Below, piece after piece: positions 35,956 to 43,440 of a DNA stretch of 64,000 bases (positions are counted from its first letter, which is position 1; each line of letters starts with the position of its first letter). Both the position numbers and the translations under genes were made by a program. The notes under the pieces were generated by a model, which made no database searches, was not told the DNA's origin, and saw nothing but the letters and a program-made list of their open reading frames with translations. Source of the stretch: Bacteroidales bacterium (GTDB lineage Bacteria; Bacteroidota; Bacteroidia; Bacteroidales; UBA12077); contig DMBU01000154.1 in the NCBI GenBank assembly GCA_003446015.1, positions 55,989-119,988 of the forward strand, written 5' to 3'.

Positions 35956-38679
35956 ATGAAAGCAGACGTTAAAACCCTAAATATTAAACCAATAATTGAA
36001 AAAGAAACAGGGTTAAAATTCTTTAAAAATGGAAGATCACACATTCTAGAAAAATGCCCTTTTTGTGGTTCCGGGTCTGGTAAAAATAAAAGCCCGGCTT
36101 TAAGTATAGATCAAAACAAAAATATCTTTAATTGTTTTTCTTGTGATAAAAAAGGGAATACTATTGAGTTTATTAGATATTTTAAGAATCTGGAAAAGAA
36201 TGAAGCTATTCAATATCTGATCAAAAATTATTCTGATACTCCAATAGTTGAAATAAATAAACAGGAATCAGAACAACCCGATTTATCAAAACGCATATTT
36301 GCAATTCAAAAGAATAATACTAAAATAGCTGATGAGTATTTAAAAGCTCGTGGCCTGGATATTTCTAAAATAAATGGGTTTTATTTTTTTGATTCATATA
36401 AAAACTCTGTATGTTTTATTGATTCTTACAGTCAGTTAATAAATTATAGAAGCGTTGAAGACAATCAAAAAGGATTTGTAAAAGGTTCTAAAATTGAAAA
36501 TGCCATTTATGATAAGACTTTCATTCCAAATCTAGACAAAATATATATAACTGAAGGAGTAATTGATTCCTTGACATTATTTCAGGTTGGAGTTTCTGCA
36601 GTATCGGTATTTACATCGAAAAATGAAATTACCAGTAAAGAAAAATTTAATAAATATTTTAGTTCTAAAAATGTTATCCTGGCTTTTGATAATGACGAAG
36701 CCGGGCAAAAATGCACAGAGTATTATCAAAAATTTATTTTAAATAATTACCCAGTTACCAGTTTAAAAATACTTTCTCTTCCAGATAATAAAGATATTAA
36801 CGATTTGTTGCAATCTAAAGCCCTTGAGAATTACATATTTGATTATGCAAATTACCAAACAGTTAAGCACGATTATAAGAGTGAGATAATTCAAGATAGT
36901 AAAGACCAGGATAAAGAACACGAGGAAAAAGGGTACTTTATTGAAGATTCACAGTATTTTAAAAAAAGGTCAATTGGTAAAGGCAAAACAATAAAGGAGC
37001 GTTTATCAAATTATGTAATGCAAATCATTTTCCATATTCGTGACGGCTCACAGGATAGTAGAAGACTTATAAAAATTCAAAGAAATGATGGCGAAATTAG
37101 TCTAATAGAGTTGAAAACATCCGAATTATTATCACTAGAAAGATTCAATAGTATAATTGGTTCTAAATTGAATAAAGGATGTAATTTCATTGGTCAACAC
37201 AGAGAACATAAGAATATAGTTTCATTTTGTTATGATGATGAAAGAACAGTACTTCCTTTGTATACACTAGGTTATAATAATGAATTTGAATTGTTTGCAT
37301 TTTCAAATCTGATTATTAATAAAAACAATGAGATTGTAAGACCTGACGAGCTGGGAATATTGTATGATAATGATAATGTTTATTATTTGCCGGCTTCATC
37401 AGAAATAAACATTTTAAATAAAATTGATCTTGCCAACATTGATTTTTTCTATAAAGAAGGAAATATAAACTTTAAAACATGGTCTGAACTCCTTTATAAA
37501 TCCTATGGAATAAAGGGAGTAATTGGTATATGCTTTTTAATAAATTCATTGTTCCGGGATTATATTTTCAATGAAATTGGTTTCTTTCCTTTCCTATATT
37601 TATATGGTGAACCTGCAACCGGGAAAACATCCTTTATTTCATTTTTGATCAATGTTTTTAATAATTCCCAGGGAGATAAGGGACACTCATTAAATAATTC
37701 TACGGGTAAAGGACTAGGAAGGACACTAGCTCAATATAAAAATTACATTGTTTACTTTAAAGAGTATTCTCAGGATGTAGATAACGAAATACTGGAGTTG
37801 TTAAAAACCGGGTATGATGGGAGCGGATACACCCGGGCAAACAAAACAAACGACAATACAACAAATAGTGTGAATATTGAAAGCTCTATTGTTTTAGATG
37901 GCAATAGCTTACCAACTTATGAAGCTGCAATTTTTGACCGTATTTTATTACTCGAGTTCGATAATCCAAATTTTAGTAAAGAATCTGAGACGGCTTTTAA
38001 CGTATTGAAAGAAGAGATGAAAAACGGATATGGACAGATAATAAGAGAAATAATACAGCATAGAGCCTATTTTAAAGAGAAATTTCATGATATATATTCT
38101 CAAATAACAAAAAGTATTAAATATGACAAAGTCGAGAGAATTGATGGTGTTAATTTAAATGAATTAAGAGATCGTACAATTAAACACATAGCTTTTATTT
38201 TAGCTCCTTTACAAATAATGCAGGATAAATTAAGCTTTCCTGTAATTGATAAAAGAGTTATCCAGGAAATAATAAAATATAGTATTGAAAAAGAAAAAAC
38301 ACTGTACTCACTTAAACCGATCAATATATGGTGGAAAGCAATTTCAAGCGAAGCCATGAAAAGAAATACTCAATTAACTTATGGCTTACATTATATTTTT
38401 GATATGGAATTCTTATATATAAAATTTGATGAAATGTATTCTTCCTACACTAGTTATTGCAAGGCAAATAACTATAAAATATCTGATCGTTTAGAGCTAA
38501 AGAAACTTCTTACTGATTTAAACTATAAACCATTTATGAAAGGAAATAGAAAAGACAGTTCTTATGCTCATAATCATTCAAAAATTGGTAGTTGTTTGAA
38601 GTTCAAAATAGACACCATTGAAAATCAAAAATACATAGGTGATATAGAATTAAATCTAAGAGATTATGAAACAAATTAA
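35956..38679 (+). CDS. Primase-helicase (CHC2 zinc finger, TOPRIM, superfamily 3-like ATPase)
   Basis: 907 residues. Zn finger C34xxC37...C60xxC63 (KCPFCGSG and NCFSCDKKGN), then a TOPRIM domain (about 190-290) with E200 (YITEGVIDS) and D245xD247 (LAFDNDEAG) plus KDINDLL. The C-terminal part has Walker A GEPATGKTS (551-559), a Walker B-like NYIVYFKEY (about 596-604) and a later arginine-rich segment. This is the fused primase and helicase found in phages, plasmids and satellites, able to start and unwind its own origin. An iteron cluster lies downstream. It is the longest gene of the element and the clearest sign that the island replicates itself. Confidence 0.9.
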   Translation: MKADVKTLNIKPIIEKETGLKFFKNGRSHILEKCPFCGSGSGKNKSPALSIDQNKNIFNCFSCDKKGNTIEFIRYFKNLEKNEAIQYLIKNYSDTPIVEINKQESEQPDLSKRIFAIQKNNTKIADEYLKARGLDISKINGFYFFDSYKNSVCFIDSYSQLINYRSVEDNQKGFVKGSKIENAIYDKTFIPNLDKIYITEGVIDSLTLFQVGVSAVSVFTSKNEITSKEKFNKYFSSKNVILAFDNDEAGQKCTEYYQKFILNNYPVTSLKILSLPDNKDINDLLQSKALENYIFDYANYQTVKHDYKSEIIQDSKDQDKEHEEKGYFIEDSQYFKKRSIGKGKTIKERLSNYVMQIIFHIRDGSQDSRRLIKIQRNDGEISLIELKTSELLSLERFNSIIGSKLNKGCNFIGQHREHKNIVSFCYDDERTVLPLYTLGYNNEFELFAFSNLIINKNNEIVRPDELGILYDNDNVYYLPASSEINILNKIDLANIDFFYKEGNINFKTWSELLYKSYGIKGVIGICFLINSLFRDYIFNEIGFFPFLYLYGEPATGKTSFISFLINVFNNSQGDKGHSLNNSTGKGLGRTLAQYKNYIVYFKEYSQDVDNEILELLKTGYDGSGYTRANKTNDNTTNSVNIESSIVLDGNSLPTYEAAIFDRILLLEFDNPNFSKESETAFNVLKEEMKNGYGQIIREIIQHRAYFKEKFHDIYSQITKSIKYDKVERIDGVNLNELRDRTIKHIAFILAPLQIMQDKLSFPVIDKRVIQEIIKYSIEKEKTLYSLKPINIWWKAISSEAMKRNTQLTYGLHYIFDMEFLYIKFDEMYSSYTSYCKANNYKISDRLELKKLLTDLNYKPFMKGNRKDSSYAHNHSKIGSCLKFKIDTIENQKYIGDIELNLRDYETN

Positions 38680-39223
38680 GATAGTTCAGTATAGTAAACC
38701 GGATTTTGATTCAGTTTATTTAAAACATCAACTTTATAGTGTTTATATAGGCGAAAGAACTCTTTACTTCAAAAATGAAGTACATGTAAAAAGGTTTATT
38801 GCTGATTCAAACAGGTTATTAAATGATGTGTTACACGCGTTAAATTATTTGTATTACAGTCTTTTTGTAGAATATAGAAAAGTATGGTTTTATTTAGGTA
38901 ATAAAGCCTTGTTTGATAATAGTGAAGAGATGATAACTTCTTTGTTTAACTCAATTGAAAAGTCATTTAGCTGGTTAGTTACCCGGTCTGGAACTTCAAT
39001 GAATGGTAATCCAAACTCTTTTGGATTTTTAAAAAGAATTTTAGGTCAACTATTATTTGTTGCAAACCACGTAAAAGAAGGATTTGCAACTAAAGATAGA
39101 TTTGTAGATGTAAGAACAGTTTGTATTTATATTAACCAAATTAATGAATTAATTCTGAGTTTGGATAATTGGGGAAAAGGTATAAATGAAAAGTTTGATT
39201 TTTTAAAAGAAAATGAATATTGA
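38666..39223 (+). CDS. Unknown protein overlapping the primase gene
   Basis: 185 residues; the start codon overlaps the last 14 bases of the primase gene, so the two are coupled. Composition is ordinary, helical in the middle (LNDVLHALNYLYYSLFVEYRKVWFYLGNKALF), with no recognised motif. Given its location between the replication gene and the putative origin, it may be a replication accessory or origin-binding factor, which is inference. Confidence 0.62.
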   Translation: MKQIKIVQYSKPDFDSVYLKHQLYSVYIGERTLYFKNEVHVKRFIADSNRLLNDVLHALNYLYYSLFVEYRKVWFYLGNKALFDNSEEMITSLFNSIEKSFSWLVTRSGTSMNGNPNSFGFLKRILGQLLFVANHVKEGFATKDRFVDVRTVCIYINQINELILSLDNWGKGINEKFDFLKENEY

Positions 39224-39228
39224 ATTTT

Positions 39229-39459
39229 GCGTTAATATCGTTAATTACGTTAATAAAAATAATAAACCTTAATAAATGCAACACATACATAAGAATAAAA
39301 TATTAACGGTTGCTTAACGGAATTAACGAAAAAACTAATAAAGAAAAAATGCTCATTAGCGTTAATTTTTTGGGCTTAGCGTTAATTTGAAAAAAGCCTT
39401 TAAAAGATTGAAGATCAACAACAAAATAAAATGAAATTAACGGATTAACGTAATTAACG
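39229..39459. other. Iteron cluster, putative replication origin of the element
   Basis: Eleven copies of the hexamer TTAACG/CGTTAA in 230 bases. Forward: 39230, 39239, 39248 (three tandem 9-mers GCGTTAATA, TCGTTAATT, ACGTTAATA), 39360, 39380. Reverse: 39303, 39314, 39323, 39437, 39445, 39454. Spacing within clusters is mostly 8-11 bases, and the two outer clusters point toward each other around AT-rich DNA. No open frame covers the region. Position just after the primase-helicase and its partner gene is the usual place for an iteron-type origin. Confidence 0.75.
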
Positions 39460-39532
39460 GTATTTTATATAGTGTTCCCACAGATAAAAAAAACAAATAT
39501 AAAAAAGGCAAACAATTTAATATCAGTGTATT

Positions 39533-40036
39533 ATGAAAAAAGAAAACTTGACACCAATTAAAAGAAATGACACTTGTATAGTTTGCGGTGCAAAATTTGA
39601 ACCACGAAAAGACAAATTATACTGTAGTGATACTTGTAAACAAAAAGCTTATAATGATCGTAAACAAAAAGAAGAAATGGAAGGTATAGGAAATAATTCC
39701 AATTGTCTTACAAACGAAGCAAAGCAAAACATTTTATATACATTCTATTTTAAAGAGTATGAACTAGTAAAGGAGACAGCTAAAAATATAGAAGGATTTA
39801 AGCTGGCGCAAAATTTAACTCTAGAAGAATATTGCTTTTTTAGAAAAAATTTATCCGGGGAAGTTAGTATTGACTTTATTATTGAATACATTGATAACTT
39901 TGACCAAGAAGATTTAATAGATAACAATAGAAAACTAAAGAAAAAGTATGATGATTTTCTTGATATTTATCATAGTAGAAGTATTACATTAAATGAATTA
40001 CCTGAATACTTAAGAGATGTTACTGAAAATTCCTAA
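39533..40036 (+). CDS. Zn-ribbon protein of unknown function
   Basis: 167 residues. N-terminal zinc finger (about 14-44): CIVCGAKFEPRKDKLYCSDTCKQKAYNDR, a CxxC...CxxxC pattern shared with HNH-associated and MYM/FCS-like fingers, likely binding DNA or RNA. The remaining 120 residues are helical and acidic with no recognised motif. First gene after the iteron region, so it may be controlled by, or act on, that region. Confidence 0.65.
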   Translation: MKKENLTPIKRNDTCIVCGAKFEPRKDKLYCSDTCKQKAYNDRKQKEEMEGIGNNSNCLTNEAKQNILYTFYFKEYELVKETAKNIEGFKLAQNLTLEEYCFFRKNLSGEVSIDFIIEYIDNFDQEDLIDNNRKLKKKYDDFLDIYHSRSITLNELPEYLRDVTENS

Positions 40037-40090
40037 GAAAATTTACTGTTTATTTACTGAAAATTGTTACCGGGTTTTTACTTATCATTT

Positions 40091-40122
40091 ACGGTTTTAG
40101 GGTTTTTCTAAAACCGTTTTTT
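40091..40122 (+). terminator. Rho-independent terminator
   Basis: acggttttag (40091-40100) pairs with ctaaaaccgt (40108-40117), followed by a T-run. Ends the Zn-ribbon gene transcript. The rest of 40037-40261 is AT-rich with no gene. Confidence 0.82.
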
Positions 40123-40261
40123 ACTGCTTTAACTATCCTGTTACTAAAAAATAATTTTTGACTTACCAACATTTGACTTTTTTGTTATTGTCCAGGTTTT
40201 ATATGCTCTTTTACTTTGTTCTATCATTATCATTATTATTAACATTATTATTTTTTAAGTC

Positions 40262-40516
40262 ATGGAACAAAAAACCACAAAAAAAAGACCTATTGTAAAA
40301 AAGGTCGAAAGAGTAAGCTTTTTAGTTAAAACTAAAGGTTACAAAGAAACATTTAACACAATTGACAAGGCTCAAGCTCAATTTGATATTTTGAGAAAAA
40401 GAGCGATCAAAAACCAGACGCCGGTAAAAATTCAAATTTACGAAATTACAAAAGGCAAACCCCAGGAGCTGGTTGATGAAGTGAATATAAGCGAAAGCTA
40501 TTACGAAGAGGATTAA
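40262..40516 (+). CDS. Small unknown protein
   Basis: 84 residues, basic at the N-terminus (KKRPIVKKVERVS) and acidic at the C-terminus (VNISESYYEED), with a predicted alpha/beta centre. It has its own flanking terminators (40091 and 40549), so it is transcribed as a single gene. No family recognised. Confidence 0.55.
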   Translation: MEQKTTKKRPIVKKVERVSFLVKTKGYKETFNTIDKAQAQFDILRKRAIKNQTPVKIQIYEITKGKPQELVDEVNISESYYEED

Positions 40517-40548
40517 TATAAGATTTTCATATTGACCGATTATCATAG

Positions 40549-40587
40549 GAAAAGCCCTTTGTAAATTTTATTTACAGGGGCTTTTCT
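40549..40587 (+). terminator. Rho-independent terminator
   Basis: aaaagccctttgtaaa pairs with tttacaggggctttt with one bulge, followed by a T/C-rich run; lies between the 84-aa and 251-aa genes. Confidence 0.8.
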
Positions 40588-40617
40588 TTTCTTTATTTAC
40601 CTTTTAATGTAATAGTT

Positions 40618-41373
40618 ATGAACGAAGATCAATTGTACGTTAAATTATATAAGGCAAGCCCATATTTTATTTATTTGTTTATTCCATCATCCATATTATA
40701 TGAGTTTCCTAAAATAGTTATTTATAAAAGAAATAAAGCTTTACAAATAGCTTTGTTTTGTGCCAGGCATCTCAAAATCCCTATGGGTGAAATGATGCAA
40801 CTACTTTATGAAGGAGTGGAATACAATTATAAAAAAACACCCAAATCTGTTTTAATTGATTTGATTGAGGGCAAAGCAAATTATATAAATGGAGAAAGTG
40901 GAGCTGGAGAAAAAAGCGGAGTCTCAGTTTCAGCAATAGTGGATTTAATCAACTGGGTTAAGAAGCTTTTTAATAAAGCAAGTGATATTAAAGCAAGTGT
41001 TGAAGATAGCCCGGCATACGATGATTTCAAACTTGTATCTAAAAGTTTAAAAAATACTCTTTCAAAAAACTCAACTAACAAAGATAGTTCTAAAGATACA
41101 GGTAGCAAAGTAATAAATTTAACTCAATCTGAGACAAACCCAACCTTCACAAATAATACAGACCCGGGTTTAGATAGTCAAAGAGTTTTAAATTTAACAC
41201 AACCAGAATCCAGTTCTAAAAATTCTAATTCTAGTAATTTTAGCAAACAAAACCAGGATTATAGTTTACAAAGAATCAATCAACCACAAAAAGCATCAAT
41301 GGGAGGTATATTAATGCTCAGTTTACTATTGGGAGGTTTATTGTTAAGTGGGCGAAAGAAAAAAAGAAAATAA
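40618..41373 (+). CDS. Protein with C-terminal hydrophobic anchor and basic tail
   Basis: 251 residues. Residues 1-75 are folded-looking with aromatic clusters (YKASPYFIYLFIPSSILYEFPK). Residues about 125-225 are Ser/Asn/Thr-rich low complexity containing two similar VINLTQSE/VLNLTQPE units. The C-terminus is GGILMLSLLLGGLLLSG followed by RKKKRK, a single membrane helix with a cytoplasmic basic tail, or a sorting-type anchor. No N-terminal signal peptide is evident, so it is probably a tail-anchored membrane protein. I do not recognise the family; a phage-exclusion or envelope role is speculation. Confidence 0.6.
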   Translation: MNEDQLYVKLYKASPYFIYLFIPSSILYEFPKIVIYKRNKALQIALFCARHLKIPMGEMMQLLYEGVEYNYKKTPKSVLIDLIEGKANYINGESGAGEKSGVSVSAIVDLINWVKKLFNKASDIKASVEDSPAYDDFKLVSKSLKNTLSKNSTNKDSSKDTGSKVINLTQSETNPTFTNNTDPGLDSQRVLNLTQPESSSKNSNSSNFSKQNQDYSLQRINQPQKASMGGILMLSLLLGGLLLSGRKKKRK

Positions 41374-41428
41374 TAACATTGGCCAATACCCATATTTTTA
41401 CCGTGGCGATATCAGATCTTACACCATA

Positions 41429-41460
41429 AAAAAAGACGGTACTGCAGCACCGTCTTTTTT
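41429..41460. terminator. Bidirectional terminator
   Basis: aaaaaagacggt / accgtctttttt perfect stem around ACTGCAGC-type loop, between the convergent 251-aa gene and the minus-strand secreted protein. Confidence 0.88.
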
Positions 41461-41477
41461 GTTGTTACTTCAGAGAT

Positions 41478-41810
41478 CTATTTAAACTTTATTACATCGG
41501 CTTGTCCTTTATCTTTGCTAAAATCAAATATAATACCGTCGCCGTCTGGAAACTCTTTTTTAGCTTTCTTTATTAGTCGGCCCTTAACGGTTTCGTAGTC
41601 ATCATTGCCAACGCCGAGTTCACTCATACCAACCTTATTTTTAACGGTTCCAAGGTATTCATATTCAGCAACAGGGTCGCAATCGGCAAATAAATAAAAC
41701 CCTTGCGATTGATTAACCTTAGCTATACTTTTATCGATGTCGCCAGGTAAGGTTGCACTTACTAAAGTAATTAACGCAAGTGCGGAAAACACAATAAGTA
41801 ATTTTTTCAT
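41478..41810 (-). CDS. Small secreted protein, element cargo
   Basis: 110 residues from the ATG at 41810 (MKKLLIVFSALALITLVSA signal peptide); the frame also allows a start 8 codons upstream. The mature part has an FADCDPVAEYEYLGTVK segment and ends with KKAKKEFPDGDGIIFDFS, a layout resembling small periplasmic domains with a YEYLG strand and a LxxKAKK...ADGIIF helix/strand (DUF4156/YbjQ-like), but the match is weak. Only exported protein in the element and oriented with the integrase, so a likely cargo gene expressed from the integrated state. Confidence 0.65.
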   Translation of the reverse strand: MKKLLIVFSALALITLVSATLPGDIDKSIAKVNQSQGFYLFADCDPVAEYEYLGTVKNKVGMSELGVGNDDYETVKGRLIKKAKKEFPDGDGIIFDFSKDKGQADVIKFK

Positions 41811-41931
41811 AATCGTTAATTTTAAGTGAAACATGAAATTAATAAAATTATTTAATATCTAAAATCGTACCATCAAAATTTTAACTCCGGAATCTAGATT
41901 TTTATTTATTGTTTCTTTTTGTTTAATAATG

Positions 41932-43068
41932 TTAAAAATCCCATTTCTTCATATACTCTTCCTTTTTATAATCTAGTATGTTGCTGTAAATTTTTGTTGT
42001 TTTTAGGTCTGAATGTCCTAATAAATCTGAAATAATTTCAATTGGGATTCCTAGTTCTATTCCAATGGTTGCAAAAGTATGCCTGGCACAATGAAAACTA
42101 ATTCTCTTATTTATTTTAGCCTCACTCATTATTTCTTTTAAATACCTGTTTGTCACTTGGTTTGCAAACACTCTGAAAATATGCATCTCCGGGTCTTTTT
42201 CTTCTATAAGTTTTTTTGCATTTTCTATTAATGGAATTTTAACCTGATGTTTGGTTTTATTCATTGTTATTTTAATCATTTTCCCATCAATATGCTTATG
42301 TTTTAAATTTTTAATGTCCTGGTACCTTAATCCAGTATAACATGAAAAAAGGAAGTATTTAAGCACGTTTTTCTGAGGTTTATTTAAATTCGTTTGGTCG
42401 ATCGCTTCAAGTTTTGAAAATTCTTCTTTTGTTAAAAATTCTCTATTACCTTTTATTCCTTGTATTGGTATGTTTTTAAATGGATTTTCTTTTATATATC
42501 CCTCTGAGATTGCTTTATTTAACATTGACTTTAACACTGCTAGGGATTTACTCACAGAATTAGGCATATTGTCTAATGTAACGATCATATATTTTTTGTA
42601 TACTTCAATAAATTCCTGATTAATTTCTTCAAATAATAATTGACTTTTAAATTTTCGAAGTTTGGATAAATGGGCTTCATGAGTTCTTATGGTTTCAGGC
42701 GAAAACACTCCTTTAGTTTTCTTTATTTGTATTTCCATAAATTCATAAAAAGAGCTTGAATTAATATCTGGTTTTAGAAAGAGCTTTTTAAAGTCTGAAA
42801 ATGTCAAGTTTTTATTTTCAAGGGAATAGTCAAATATTATCTTACTAGCCTTGTTTAGAGCGTTTTGAATGTCTAAATTATAAGTTTGACTAAGTGTGTG
42901 TGTTTTCTTTACAAATCCTTTTTCATTCCAGTCATTTTGATTAACAGAAATATTTAAGGAATATACTCTGACTTTCCTGTTTATAGTTACTCTTAGGCAA
43001 ATAGGATTCGTGCCGTCTTTTTTAGTAAAGTCGGTTCTTAAAATGATTTTTTTGTAAGCGTTTAACAT
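41932..43068 (-). CDS. int: Tyrosine recombinase (integrase) of the element
   Basis: 378 residues. N-terminal arm-binding domain (1-95), SAM-like core-binding domain (about 103-200) and catalytic domain (about 212-378) with the full set R248 (YTGLRYQD), K273 (NKTKHQ), H326xxR329 (HCARHTF), H352 (LLGHSD) and Y361 (TTKIYSNI). Typical of Bacteroidota genomic-island integrases. The gene lies about 150 bases from attR with repeated motifs in between, and reads away from the tRNA. It joins the 14-bp tRNA-Gln core to attP. Confidence 0.95.
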   Translation of the reverse strand: MLNAYKKIILRTDFTKKDGTNPICLRVTINRKVRVYSLNISVNQNDWNEKGFVKKTHTLSQTYNLDIQNALNKASKIIFDYSLENKNLTFSDFKKLFLKPDINSSSFYEFMEIQIKKTKGVFSPETIRTHEAHLSKLRKFKSQLLFEEINQEFIEVYKKYMIVTLDNMPNSVSKSLAVLKSMLNKAISEGYIKENPFKNIPIQGIKGNREFLTKEEFSKLEAIDQTNLNKPQKNVLKYFLFSCYTGLRYQDIKNLKHKHIDGKMIKITMNKTKHQVKIPLIENAKKLIEEKDPEMHIFRVFANQVTNRYLKEIMSEAKINKRISFHCARHTFATIGIELGIPIEIISDLLGHSDLKTTKIYSNILDYKKEEYMKKWDF

Positions 43069-43087
43069 GGCTTTTGTTCATTTTAAA

Positions 43088-43154
43088 TTGTGAAACAATT
43101 GTGAAACAAAAAGCCAAAAACATTGAGAATTTAACCAATAATTATTAACCAATA
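43088..43154. repeat. Paired repeats between the integrase and attR
   Basis: Tandem 11-mers TTGTGAAACAA at 43088-43098 and 43099-43109, the 16-mer shared with 34689 at 43113-43128, and two TTAACCAATA at 43131-43140 and 43145-43154. Candidate integrase/excisionase arm-type sites. Confidence 0.6.
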
Positions 43155-43170
43155 AAGAACGTATGTCCTT

Positions 43171-43210
43171 AAAAAACAAAAGAATTGAAAACATCGTTTT
43201 CAATTCTTTT
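43171..43210 (-). terminator. Element-supplied terminator for tRNA-Gln
   Basis: Perfect 15-bp stem (43178-43192 with 43196-43210) and a 3-base loop, followed on the minus strand by a run of six Ts. It sits 10 bases from the tRNA 3' end inside the element, taking the place of the ancestral terminator now stranded at 33297-33335. Confidence 0.85.
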
Positions 43211-43219
43211 GCGTTTAAG

Positions 43220-43233
43220 GCTGTCCGACCAGG
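43220..43233. other. attR: 3' end of intact tRNA-Gln
   Basis: GCTGTCCGACCAGG, identical to attL. The element copy restores the tRNA 3' end, so the tRNA stays functional after integration. Confidence 0.88.
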
Positions 43234-43293
43234 GCTCGAACCTGGACTCTTCTGAACCAAAATCAGACGTGTTGCCAATTACACCATCGGACA
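43221..43293 (-). tRNA. tRNA-Gln (anticodon TTG)
   Basis: 73 bases reading TGTCCGA acceptor arm, D arm TGTAATTGGCAACA, anticodon stem TCTGA/TCAGA with loop TTTTGGT (anticodon TTG), T arm CCAGGTTCGAGCCCTGG, acceptor TCGGACA and discriminator G. CCA is not encoded. The 3' 13 bases are the att core of the inserted element. Confidence 0.95.
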
Positions 43294-43307
43294 ATTGATT
43301 GAGTGTG

Positions 43308-43337
43308 CAAATTTAAAAAAAAATCTTTGTCCACAAA
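43308..43337 (-). promoter_or_regulatory. Promoter of tRNA-Gln
   Basis: Minus strand: TTTG (43337-43334), 18 bases, TAAATTTG (43315-43308), seven bases or so before the start near 43300. A textbook Bacteroidota promoter. Confidence 0.68.
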
Positions 43338-43380
43338 TTATTTTGAAAGATTTTTTAAAAAAAAGAATCTCACCCAAAAA

Positions 43381-43417
43381 GATTGGATTATCAAACCTGA
43401 AATTTAATAATCCAATC
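43381..43417 (-). terminator. Terminator of the PspC-PadR-PspC operon
   Basis: gattggattat pairs with ataatccaatc across a 15-base loop, just beyond the stop of the long PspC gene at 43441; a T-run follows on the minus strand. Confidence 0.75.
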
Positions 43418-43440
43418 ACACCTAAAAATCGCTCGTTAAA

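Larger units (their letters stand above)
33330..43233. mobile_element. About 9.9-kb integrated element in tRNA-Gln, satellite-like
   Basis: Bounded by the 14-bp direct repeat GCTGTCCGACCAGG at 33330-33343 and 43220-43233; the right copy is the 3' end of tRNA-Gln. Contents in order: repressor (minus), Cro-like, excisionase-like, HExxH protein, two small unknowns, primase-helicase, unknown, iteron cluster, Zn-ribbon protein, two unknowns, secreted protein (minus) and tyrosine integrase (minus) beside the tRNA. No gene for capsid, tail, terminase, portal, relaxase or coupling protein is visible. Divergent control region, replication gene with a downstream iteron origin, cargo and integrase match the plan of phage-inducible islands (SaPI/PICI). 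A decayed prophage or a mobilisable island are alternatives. Confidence 0.88.

Noticed and set aside
39229..39459. CRISPR array
   Set aside because: Repeats are hexamers on both strands with 2-14 bases between them; no spacer-sized unique segments and no cas genes.
33330..43233. Active prophage
   Set aside because: No capsid, portal, terminase, tail or lysis gene can be recognised in 9.9 kb.
43078..43278. Open frame across the integrase upstream region and tRNA
   Set aside because: It runs antisense through tRNA-Gln and the recombination sites; protein coding there is implausible.
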